Assembly: GCF_041080675.1 (NCBI RefSeq)
Contig: NZ_CP163520.1
Span: 5,952,001 to 6,016,000, forward strand
Direction of reading: 5' to 3'
DNA: 64,000 nt
Source of the DNA: Streptomyces sp. cg36
GTDB lineage: Bacteria > Actinomycetota > Actinomycetes > Streptomycetales > Streptomycetaceae
The notes under the pieces are model-generated. The model did not search any database and was not told the DNA's origin. It worked only from the letters and a program-made list of their open reading frames with translations. The position numbers were made by a program, and so were the translations under genes. Positions 25,575 to 34,335 of the stretch are shown here, piece by piece (the first letter of the stretch is position 1; each line of letters starts with the position of its first letter).

Positions 25575-26222
25575 ATGCCACGTCAGCCACGCCGTCGAAG
25601 CTACGACCAGTACTGCGCCGCTGCCCGCGCCCTCGACGCCGTCGGGGACCGGTGGACGCTGCTGATCGTCCGGGAACTCCTCGCCGGACCGCGTCGTTAT
25701 ACAGATCTGCACGCGGATCTGCCGGGCGTCTCCACCGACGTCCTGGCCGGCCGGCTCAAGGACATGGAGCGCGAGGAGCTCGCCACCCGCCGCAAGCTGC
25801 CCCCGCCCGCGGCGGCGACGGTGTACGAACTGACGGCGCGGGGCCGGGAGTTGCTGCCCGTCCTGACCGCCCTCGCCGCCTGGGGCGCGCCGGAGCTCGC
25901 CGAGCGGCGGCCCACCGACGCCGTGCGCGCGCACTGGTTCGCGATCCCGCTGATCCCCCTGCTGCGCCGCCTGCCGCACGGGACGGCCGTCCTCGACGTA
26001 CGCCTGGACGAGGGCGAGTTCCACGTCCGGACCGGCCCGGAGGGCGACGCTCCGGTGTACGGCGACGGGCCCGCGCCGGATGCCGACGCGCGGCTCGTCC
26101 TGGACGCGGACACCTGCCGGGCGCTCGCTGCGGGCACGCTGACCTTCGAGGAGGGCGTCAAGGACGGCCGCGTCCAGGTGGCGGGCGAGGGCCCTGTGGC
26201 CGACGTGCTGCGCGGCGCGTGA
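25575..26222 (+). CDS. HxlR-family transcriptional regulator
   Basis: The 215-residue protein has a winged helix at about residues 10-100: ARALDAVGDRWTLLIVRELLAGPRRYTDLHADLPGVSTDVLAGRLKDME, given here only as landmarks GDRWTLLIVREL and YTDLHADLPGVS. It is longer than the 110-residue minimal HxlR proteins because of a C-terminal domain (about 115-215) of the SCP2-like or ligand-binding kind (FHVRTGPEGDAPVY, GTLTFEEGVKDGRVQVAGEG). HxlR proteins often respond to electrophiles or oxidation, but no conserved Cys is present at the usual N-terminal place here. It is probably a regulator of itself and the divergent aminotransferase. Confidence 0.88.
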   Translation: MPRQPRRRSYDQYCAAARALDAVGDRWTLLIVRELLAGPRRYTDLHADLPGVSTDVLAGRLKDMEREELATRRKLPPPAAATVYELTARGRELLPVLTALAAWGAPELAERRPTDAVRAHWFAIPLIPLLRRLPHGTAVLDVRLDEGEFHVRTGPEGDAPVYGDGPAPDADARLVLDADTCRALAAGTLTFEEGVKDGRVQVAGEGPVADVLRGA

Positions 26223-26277
26223 CCGCCCGCCGCGCGGTCGCCCCGGTGCGCGCGCGTGCACCACGCATCATGGAGGC

Positions 26278-26910
26278 GTGCGACTCGAAGCGATCACCTG
26301 GGAACGGCTGACCGGCGCTCTCGCCGACCGGGCCATGGACACACCCGCCCGCGACGGCGGCCCGTGGCTGCGCGTCGGTGTCGACGGCGCGCCCGCCGCC
26401 CGCCCCGGCGAGCTGGCGGGGGCGCTCGCCGAAGCCCTGCGGATACGGGGGCGTTCGGTGCTGGTCGTCTCCACCGAGGGCTTTCTGCGCCCGGCCTCGC
26501 TGCGCTACGAGTACGGCCGGGAGGACCCCGACACCTATGTCGACGGCTGGTTCGACACCTCGGCGCTCTGGCGGGAGGTCTTCGACCCGCTGGAGCCCGG
26601 TGGCGGCGGACAGGTGCTGCCCGACCTGTGGGACCCGGTGACCGACCGGGCCACCCGCACCCCCTACACGCTCCTCCCGAAGGGAGGAGTGCTGGTGCTG
26701 CACGGGCCGCTGCTGCTCGGGCGCTGGTTCCCGTTCGACCTCGCCGTCCATCTGCGCCTCTCGCCCGGCGCGCTGCGGCGGCGCACCGAGGAGGGCGCCC
26801 GCTGGACGCTGCCCGCGTTCGCGCGGTACGAGGAGGAGGTGCGGCCGGCCGACGCCGCCGACGTCGTGGTGCGGGCCGACGACGCGCTGCACCCGGCGTG
26901 GAACGGCTGA
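26278..26910 (+). CDS. uridine-kinase-like protein with a degenerate P-loop
   Basis: The 210-residue protein is of the kind called uridine kinase in Streptomyces: the opening RVGVDGAPAARPGELAGAL sits where nucleoside kinases have GxxGxGKS. VSTEGFLRPASLRYEYGREDPDTYVDGWFD matches the substrate-binding strand of the family. The P-loop Lys and Ser/Thr are absent, so kinase activity is doubtful or unconventional. The GTG start has GGAGG only one base upstream, which is atypical. It follows the HxlR gene by 55 bases. The name is by family, not by proven function. Confidence 0.7.
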   Translation: MRLEAITWERLTGALADRAMDTPARDGGPWLRVGVDGAPAARPGELAGALAEALRIRGRSVLVVSTEGFLRPASLRYEYGREDPDTYVDGWFDTSALWREVFDPLEPGGGGQVLPDLWDPVTDRATRTPYTLLPKGGVLVLHGPLLLGRWFPFDLAVHLRLSPGALRRRTEEGARWTLPAFARYEEEVRPADAADVVVRADDALHPAWNG

Positions 26911-26943
26911 TCCGCCGGGTCCCCGCAGGGCGGCGGCTGTGCG

Positions 26944-27060
26944 CCGGGCCCCCTGTACGGATCTGCCGCATGCCGGGCCCCGCGCGGATCGGCCGTACGT
27001 CGGCGCCTGCACGGGTTGACCGAACGCCAAGCCCCCCGCACGGATCAGCCGCGCGCCGAC
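26944..27060. repeat. degenerate repeat of about 27 bp, four units
   Basis: Units built on GGGCCCC..CGGATC.GCCG..CG occur with CGGATC or its relic at 26959, 26985, 27012 and 27041 (spacing 26, 27 and 29 bases). They fill the intergenic gap between convergent genes and have no believable ORF of their own. Confidence 0.55.
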
Positions 27061-27116
27061 GCCCGCACGCCAAGCCCGGCGCGGACCGCCCGCACGCCCT
27101 CGACACCCCCAGCCGC

Positions 27117-28016
27117 TCAATCACGCACCGGAGGCCGCCCGCCCACCACCGTCACCGCCTCCGCGCCCGTCCGGCAGCCCGCTGCCGCCGCCTCGGACGG
27201 TTCGGCGCCCGTCAGGCGGGCGGCCAGGAAGCCTCCGGTGAAGGCGTCGCCCGCCCCCGTGGAGTCGACGGCGGTGGCCCTCGGTGCGGGCACCTTGGCG
27301 ACGATCTCCCCGGCGGCGGCCACCAGTGCGCCGGCCGCCCCCAGCGTCATCGCGACCAGGGGGAAGCGGTGGCTCAACTCGGCCGCCGCGTCCACCGGTT
27401 CGGCCCGTCCGGTGAGCAGTCGGGCCTCGTCGGCGTTGGGCAGCAGCACCTCGACGCCCTCGGCCGCGTCCAGGAACCGGTCGGTGCCCCACTCGGCCAG
27501 GAACCCGGCCGAGGCGGGATCCAGGCTCACCGGAACCCCGGCCTCCAGCGCCGATCGGGCTGCGGCCAGGGCCAGTTCGCGGCTGGAGTCGGCGAAGAAG
27601 AGGTAGCCGGAGAGGTGCAGATGGCCGATGCCGTCCAGGAACACGGGATTCCAGTCGGCGGGCGCCATGCGCCACACGGCGCCGCTGTCGGTGAGGAAGG
27701 TCCGCTCACCGGTCGCCGTGTCGACCAGCGAGACCACGGTGGCGGTGGGGGCCGCCGGGTCGGGGACCAGGAGCGGGCGCACCCCCGCACGCCGCAGCCG
27801 CTCTTCGTGCCAGGCGGCCTCGGCGCGGCCGGTCCGCCCCAGTATCCGTACGTCCGCGCAGCCCGCGCGGGCCGCCCAGCAGGCCGCGTTGGCGCCCGCG
27901 CCGCCCGGGACCGTACGGATCTCGGCGGCCGTGTCCGTGGCGGGCGCCAGCGGTCCCCGGTGCCGGGCGACGACGTCGGTGACCACGTCGCCGACGACCA
28001 GCAGCCCGCCCGTCAC
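27117..28016 (-). CDS. psuK: PfkB-family kinase, probable pseudouridine kinase
   Basis: The 299-residue ribokinase-fold protein has VVPGGAGANAACWAARAG-like substrate contacts (PGGAGANAACWAARAG). Its ATP/anion-hole motif is DSTGAGDAFTGGF near the C-terminus, with the catalytic Asp in GAGD. The ATG overlaps the stop of psuG by four bases. PsuK phosphorylates pseudouridine to the 5'-phosphate, which PsuG cleaves to uracil and ribose 5-phosphate. The role is inferred from that partner. The sequence alone says only sugar or nucleoside kinase. Confidence 0.8.
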   Translation of the reverse strand: MTGGLLVVGDVVTDVVARHRGPLAPATDTAAEIRTVPGGAGANAACWAARAGCADVRILGRTGRAEAAWHEERLRRAGVRPLLVPDPAAPTATVVSLVDTATGERTFLTDSGAVWRMAPADWNPVFLDGIGHLHLSGYLFFADSSRELALAAARSALEAGVPVSLDPASAGFLAEWGTDRFLDAAEGVEVLLPNADEARLLTGRAEPVDAAAELSHRFPLVAMTLGAAGALVAAAGEIVAKVPAPRATAVDSTGAGDAFTGGFLAARLTGAEPSEAAAAGCRTGAEAVTVVGGRPPVRD

Positions 28017-28918
28017 AGCGCCGCCGCGATCCGCGCCGCCAGCCGCGCATTGCCGCGCACCGCCGCCACGTTCGCCTCCAGGGAGGCCCCGCCGGTGTGC
28101 CGCACCAACTGGTCGAGCAGGAACGGCGTGACCGCCTGACCCGTGATGCCCTGTGCCTGGCAGTCGGCAAGGGCCCGGGCCAGCACCCGGTCGTGCAGTT
28201 CCGGGTCGAGCTGGTCGGCCTCCGCGACCGGATTGGCCACGATCAGCGCGGAGTCGGCGCCGATCGCGTCATGGGCCAGGATCACCTCGGCGGCCTCCCG
28301 CGGGGTGGTGACCGTCCAGTCGACCGGTTCGCCGGAGCTGGCCAGATAGAACCCCGGGAAGCGGTCCGTGCCGTAGCCGACCACGCCGATGCCGAGCGTC
28401 TCCAGCCGTTGCAGCGTCGCCGGGACGTCCAGGATCGACTTCACCCCGGCGCACACCACGGCGATCGGGGTGCGGGCGAGCAGCCGCAGGTCCGCCGACT
28501 CGTCCTGGGTCTCGGTCCAGCCCCGGTGGACGCCGCCGAGCCCGCCCGTGGCGAAGACGCGGATCCCCGCCCAGCGGGCCAGCCGCGCGGTCGCGGAGAC
28601 CGTGGTCGCCCCGTCGGCGCGGGCGGCCAGCGCCATCGGCAGATCGCGGTGGCCGAGCTTGCGCGGCGCGCCCGACGCGACCCGCTCCAACTGGTCCTTG
28701 GCGAGGCCGACATGGGGTTTCCCGTCCAGGACGGCCACGGTGGCCGGGACGGCGCCGCTCTCCCGTACCAGCTCCTCCAGCTCCGTCGCGACCCGCAGGT
28801 TGCGGGGGCGCGGAAGGCCGTGCGCGATGATCGTCGACTCCAGGGCGACGACGGGACGCCCCGCGTCCAGGGCCTCCCGCACCTCCTCGGACACCTTCAG
28901 AACGTCGTCGTAGGGCAT
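28013..28918 (-). CDS. psuG: pseudouridine-5'-phosphate glycosidase
   Basis: The 301-residue protein matches PsuG closely: VVALESTIIAHGLPRPRN, VPATVAVLDGKPHVGL, LGHRDLPMALAARADGATTVSATARLA (shown in parts), FATGGLGGVHRGWTETQDES, VVCAGVKSILD, and GYGTDRFPGFYLASSG. The enzyme breaks the C-C glycosidic bond of pseudouridine 5'-phosphate with a Lys and a bound metal. ATG 28918 has AAGGA seven bases upstream, while an earlier in-frame ATG (28951) gives an unlikely MRGVRARQGWC leader. The gene leads the psuG-kinase unit. Confidence 0.93.
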   Translation of the reverse strand: MPYDDVLKVSEEVREALDAGRPVVALESTIIAHGLPRPRNLRVATELEELVRESGAVPATVAVLDGKPHVGLAKDQLERVASGAPRKLGHRDLPMALAARADGATTVSATARLARWAGIRVFATGGLGGVHRGWTETQDESADLRLLARTPIAVVCAGVKSILDVPATLQRLETLGIGVVGYGTDRFPGFYLASSGEPVDWTVTTPREAAEVILAHDAIGADSALIVANPVAEADQLDPELHDRVLARALADCQAQGITGQAVTPFLLDQLVRHTGGASLEANVAAVRGNARLAARIAAAL

Positions 28919-28953
28919 GCACCATCCTTGGCGCGCCCGGACACCCCGCAAAC

Positions 28954-28967
28954 ATCACGGCGGTGAT
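28954..28967. promoter_or_regulatory. inverted repeat upstream of psuG
   Basis: ATCAC-GGCG-GTGAT lies 36 bases before the psuG start on the minus strand, a place where a repressor could act. No regulator gene is adjacent. Confidence 0.35.
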
Positions 28968-29109
28968 CCCGGCCACGCTCCGGCGCGGCCCGGAGAGGCG
29001 CGCGGAGGCGGCGGCCACGAGGGCCCACGGGGCCCGCCCCCGCGACCCGTACCGGGGAGCATGCTCCCGCTCGGCGGTCCCGGCCAGAGGCCGCGCGGTA
29101 CGACATGGC

Positions 29110-29115
29110 TAGATT
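29110..29115 (+). promoter_or_regulatory. -10 box of the leaderless cupin gene
   Basis: TAGATT ends eight bases before the ATG at 29124, and no ribosome site is present. Confidence 0.55.
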
Positions 29116-29123
29116 GGCCCGCC

Positions 29124-29513
29124 ATGACGACCAATGATCAGATCGAAACCCCTTCCGCCGGGGCCGCCGGGCCCGCCTCCTTCGTTGTCCACATCCCGGA
29201 CGCCGAGCTGGAGCCGGAGCCGCTGGACCCCGGCCAGATCGTCTCGGGCGACCCGGTGGTCACCGGCAAGGTGCTGTGGGAGTCGCCGGACGGCAAGCAG
29301 CTGCGGGGCATCTGGCAGATCACCCCGGGCGTGGTGACCGACACCGAGGCCAACGAGCTCTTCGTGGTGGTCAGCGGGCGCGCCACGGTGGAGGTGGCGG
29401 GCGGCGACACGCTGGAGATCGGCCCCGGTGACGCGTGCGTGCTGCGCGAGGGCGACCGCACCACCTGGACCGTGCACGAGACGCTGCGCAAGGCGTACCA
29501 CATCAGCCTGTAG
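29124..29513 (+). CDS. cupin-domain protein
   Basis: The 129-residue protein is a single small beta-barrel: ITPGVVTDTEANELFVVVSGRATVEV and GDTLEIGPGDACVLREGDRTTWTVHETLRKAYHI (cited only as landmarks NELFVVVSG and GPGDACVLREGD). The metal-binding His pair of classical cupin motif 1 is missing, as in the (S)-ureidoglycine aminohydrolase-like and DUF861-type cupins. Enzyme or binding function cannot be assigned. Confidence 0.85.
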   Translation: MTTNDQIETPSAGAAGPASFVVHIPDAELEPEPLDPGQIVSGDPVVTGKVLWESPDGKQLRGIWQITPGVVTDTEANELFVVVSGRATVEVAGGDTLEIGPGDACVLREGDRTTWTVHETLRKAYHISL

Positions 29514-29567
29514 CCGCCCCGCCCGCCGGTGCGCGCCGGGCCCCCGCCGGGGGTCCGGTCCGCACCC

Positions 29568-30146
29568 TCAGAACAGCGGCTGCGGCAGGACTCCCTCCAG
29601 GGCGAGCAGCTGCCGCTTGGTCTCCAGGCCGCCGCCGAACCCGCCGAGCCCGCCGTCGCTCTCCACCACCCGGTGGCAGGGCACCACGACCGGCAGCGGA
29701 TTGGACCCCATCGCCGCGCCGACCGCCTGCGCCGCGCCGGGCTGGCCGACCCGCCGGGCCAGGTCGCCGTACCCCACCACCGTTCCGTACGGAACGGTCG
29801 CCGCCAGCTCCCCGAGCACCTGGCGGTTGAAGCCGGAGGACAGCGACCAGTCCAGGGGCAGCTCGAAGGCGCGCAGCTCTCCCGCGAAGTACGCCTCCAA
29901 CTGCCGTATCGCCTCGGCGAGCGGGGAGGCGCCGCCGGGCGGCGCCGGGACGGGATCGGCGCCCAGCCGGGCCGCCAGGCTCCGCAGCGCCCGGTCCCGC
30001 ACCGCCTCGCGCGCGTGGAAGACCACGCTCACCAGGCCCTGCCCGGTCGCGGCCAGGAGCAGCGGGCCGATGGCGCTGTCCACGACCGCCCACACCGCCC
30101 GCTCCGCGTCCCGCGCGGCCCCCTCGAACTGCTCGTCGCTGTCCAT
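29568..30146 (-). CDS. ogt: methylated-DNA-protein cysteine methyltransferase
   Basis: The 192-residue suicide repair protein removes O6-alkyl groups from guanine. The active-site motif PCHRVV, the preceding GAAMGSNPLPVVV and the Arg-finger region VPYGTVVGYGDLARR are intact. The N-terminal ribonuclease-like half (VDSAIGPLLLAATGQGLVSV) is normal. ATG 30146 is preceded six bases away by a TACGGT -10 box, so the message is leaderless. An upstream in-frame ATG at 30269 gives 41 unconserved residues. Ogt complements the UvrABC pathway also encoded here. Confidence 0.95.
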   Translation of the reverse strand: MDSDEQFEGAARDAERAVWAVVDSAIGPLLLAATGQGLVSVVFHAREAVRDRALRSLAARLGADPVPAPPGGASPLAEAIRQLEAYFAGELRAFELPLDWSLSSGFNRQVLGELAATVPYGTVVGYGDLARRVGQPGAAQAVGAAMGSNPLPVVVPCHRVVESDGGLGGFGGGLETKRQLLALEGVLPQPLF

Positions 30147-30152
30147 GCCGCC

Positions 30153-30158
30153 ACCGTA
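30153..30158 (-). promoter_or_regulatory. -10 box of leaderless ogt
   Basis: On the minus strand TACGGT ends six bases before the ATG at 30146. Confidence 0.55.
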
Positions 30159-30318
30159 CGGCCCGCCACTGACAACGCCCGCCCGGTCCGCCGCGCCCCG
30201 GCCGCGTCCGCTCACCGGACGCCAGGTCCGTACCACCGGACGATCTTCCGGCGCGGCCCGCGAAGGCACGTGAACCCCTTCTCCGGTTCAAGGTGTCGAC
30301 AAATTGGCGTGAAAATGT

Positions 30319-30346
30319 TTGCCTGTCGCTCGGCGAGCCTTAATGT
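30319..30346 (+). promoter_or_regulatory. promoter of the MHYT gene
   Basis: TTGCCT (30319-30324), a 16-base spacer and TAATGT (30341-30346) lie in an AT-richer stretch. They leave a leader of about 70 bases before the ATG at 30425. Confidence 0.6.
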
Positions 30347-30424
30347 CGCCCCGAACCAGGGTCTCCGCGACAGCAGTCGGGCCTCTTCAGTCGGTAGTCG
30401 GTACGGGGTGAAGGGCACACGTAT

Positions 30425-31285
30425 ATGCACGGGTCGGTCGACGGCTTCAGCTACGGCCTCGTCACGCCGGTAGTGGCGTTCCTCATGGCCTGTCTGGGCG
30501 GTGCGCTCGGGCTGCGCTGCACCGCCAGGTCCCTGCGGACCCAGCGCTCGTTCCGGGTGGGCTGGCTGGCGCTCGGCGCCACCTCCATAGGGTCCGGGAT
30601 CTGGACCATGCACTTCATCGCGATGATGGGCTTCACGGTCCGTCACGAGGTCATCAGCTACGACCGGGGGATCACCTACGCGAGCCTGGGACTGGCCATC
30701 GTGATGGTCGGCATCGGCATCTTCATCGTCGGCTACCGGGGGGCCACGCCCCTGGCGCTGGTCACCGGCGGGACCATCACGGGGCTCGGCGTGGCCTCGA
30801 TGCACTACCTGGGCATGGCCGGAATCAAACTGCACGGCCAGTTCGAGTACAACACCCTCACCGTCAGCCTCTCGGTGGTGATCGCGGTGGTCGCGGCCAC
30901 CGCCGCCCTCTGGGCGGCCGTCTCGGTGCACGGCTTCCTGGCGAGCCTGGGCGCCAGCGTCGTCATGGGCGTCGCGGTGACCGGAATGCACTACACGGGC
31001 ATGGCCGCGCTCAGCGTCCGGCTGCACAGCGGCACGGGCCCGGCCACCGGGGACTCGCCCGCCACCGTGCTGGCGCCGATGCTCATCGGCCCCGCCGCGT
31101 TCCTGGTCCTGGCGGGGGTCGTCGTGATGTTCGACCCGCTGGTGGTGATGGGCAAGCCGGAGTGGGAGAAGCGCCCGCCGCGCCCGGCGCCGGTGCCCCG
31201 GCACCTGCCGTCGTTCCCCGAGCGGACCGAATGGGCCTCCCAGCGGCTGCCGGGCGAGGGCTCCTCGTCGCCCCACGACTGGTGA
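30425..31285 (+). CDS. MHYT-domain integral membrane sensor
   Basis: The 286-residue protein has seven hydrophobic helices. Three repeats of the MHYT signature lie at the outer ends of helices: MHFI at 62-65, MHYL at 126-129 and MHYT at 188-191. The Met/His/Tyr clusters are predicted to coordinate copper and so sense oxygen, CO or NO. No GGDEF, EAL or kinase domain follows; only a Pro/Arg-rich cytoplasmic tail (about 240-286) is present, so the output partner must be separate. The ATG follows a weak ribosome site. Confidence 0.9.
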   Translation: MHGSVDGFSYGLVTPVVAFLMACLGGALGLRCTARSLRTQRSFRVGWLALGATSIGSGIWTMHFIAMMGFTVRHEVISYDRGITYASLGLAIVMVGIGIFIVGYRGATPLALVTGGTITGLGVASMHYLGMAGIKLHGQFEYNTLTVSLSVVIAVVAATAALWAAVSVHGFLASLGASVVMGVAVTGMHYTGMAALSVRLHSGTGPATGDSPATVLAPMLIGPAAFLVLAGVVVMFDPLVVMGKPEWEKRPPRPAPVPRHLPSFPERTEWASQRLPGEGSSSPHDW

Positions 31286-31345
31286 TCCGGGGCGGGACGG
31301 ACCCCGCCGCCGGGCCGATCGCGCCCGACTGTCAGTGGGGGGTCG

Positions 31346-31351
31346 TACGGT
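31346..31351 (+). promoter_or_regulatory. -10 box of leaderless uvrB
   Basis: TACGGT ends six bases before the ATG of uvrB at 31358, and no ribosome site is visible. Confidence 0.55.
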
Positions 31352-31357
31352 GGATCC

Positions 31358-33490
<2,133 letters not shown>

Positions 33491-33506
33491 CGGCCCGGCG
33501 TCCGGT

Positions 33507-33518
33507 GTGTTGCAACAC
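33507..33518. promoter_or_regulatory. perfect 12-bp palindrome upstream of terD
   Basis: GTGTTGCAACAC is self-complementary and lies 46 bases before the TAGGGT -10 box (33564-33569) of the TerD gene. It is a possible binding site of an unknown regulator. Confidence 0.4.
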
Positions 33519-33606
33519 CGACACAAACGACCCCTGCGCGGTGGCGCGCGTCGCGCCACTGCGTAGGGTCTGGCCGAGAACGTAAGAAGCGGAGAGGGGA
33601 CAGCGC

Positions 33607-34185
33607 GTGACGGTCAATATGACCAAGGGCCAGGCCATCAGCCTGGAGAAGCAGGGTGGGGGCACCCTGACCGCGGTACGGATGGGGCTCGGCTGGCAGG
33701 CGGCCCCGCGCCGCGGCCTGTTCGGCTCGCGCACCCGGGAGATCGACCTGGACGCCTCCGCGGTGCTGTTCGCCGACAAGCAGCCGGTGGACGTGGTGTT
33801 CTTCCGCCACCTCGTCAGCGACGACGGCTCGGTCCGCCACACCGGCGACAACCTGGTGGGCGGCGCGGGCCAGGGCGGCGACGACGAGTCCATCCTCGTC
33901 GACCTCCAGCGGGTCCCGGTCCACATCGACCAGATCGTCTTCACGGTGAACTCGTTCACCGGCCAGACGTTCCAGGAGGTGCAGAACGCGTTCTGCCGCA
34001 TCGTGGACGAGACCAACGGCCAGGAGCTGGCGCGCTACACGCTGGACGGCGGCGGCCAGTACACCGCGCAGATCATGGCCAAGGTGCACCGCGCGGGCAC
34101 CGGCTGGCAGATGACCGCCATCGGCAACCCGTCCAACGGCCGCACTTTCCAGGACCTGATGCCGGCGATCCTGCCGCACCTGTAA
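33607..34185 (+). CDS. TerD-family protein
   Basis: The 192-residue protein shows the TerD calcium-binding fold: ISLEKQGGGTLTAVRMGLGW, EIDLDASAVLFADKQPVDVVFF, and the acidic TGDNLVGGAGQGGDDESILVDL repeat, which supplies Ca-binding Asp residues. It ends MTAIGNPSNGRTFQDLMPAILPHL. TerD proteins form part of the tellurite/stress-response complexes with TerC. A second, larger TerD-type gene lies 150 bases downstream and terC 2.4 kb on. GTG start with GGAGAGGGG ribosome site. Confidence 0.93.
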   Translation: MTVNMTKGQAISLEKQGGGTLTAVRMGLGWQAAPRRGLFGSRTREIDLDASAVLFADKQPVDVVFFRHLVSDDGSVRHTGDNLVGGAGQGGDDESILVDLQRVPVHIDQIVFTVNSFTGQTFQEVQNAFCRIVDETNGQELARYTLDGGGQYTAQIMAKVHRAGTGWQMTAIGNPSNGRTFQDLMPAILPHL

Positions 34186-34252
34186 CAGCGGGGCGCCCCC
34201 GGCCGTGGGCCGCGGACCGCGCCGCACCGCGCCGGCCGCCACGGCCGGCACC

Positions 34253-34284
34253 GCAGCTCCCGGAGGCATGCCGCCGGGAGCTGC
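34253..34284 (+). terminator. hairpin between the two TerD genes
   Basis: A perfect 11-bp stem (GCAGCTCCCGG, 34253-34263, with CCGGGAGCTGC, 34274-34284) has a 10-base loop. It lies 68 bases after the first terD stop and may terminate or attenuate transcription into the second gene. Confidence 0.55.
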
Positions 34285-34335
34285 CCCGCACCCGCGCCAC
34301 CGCGCACCACCGGCACTCGACGAGGGGACAGAGCG

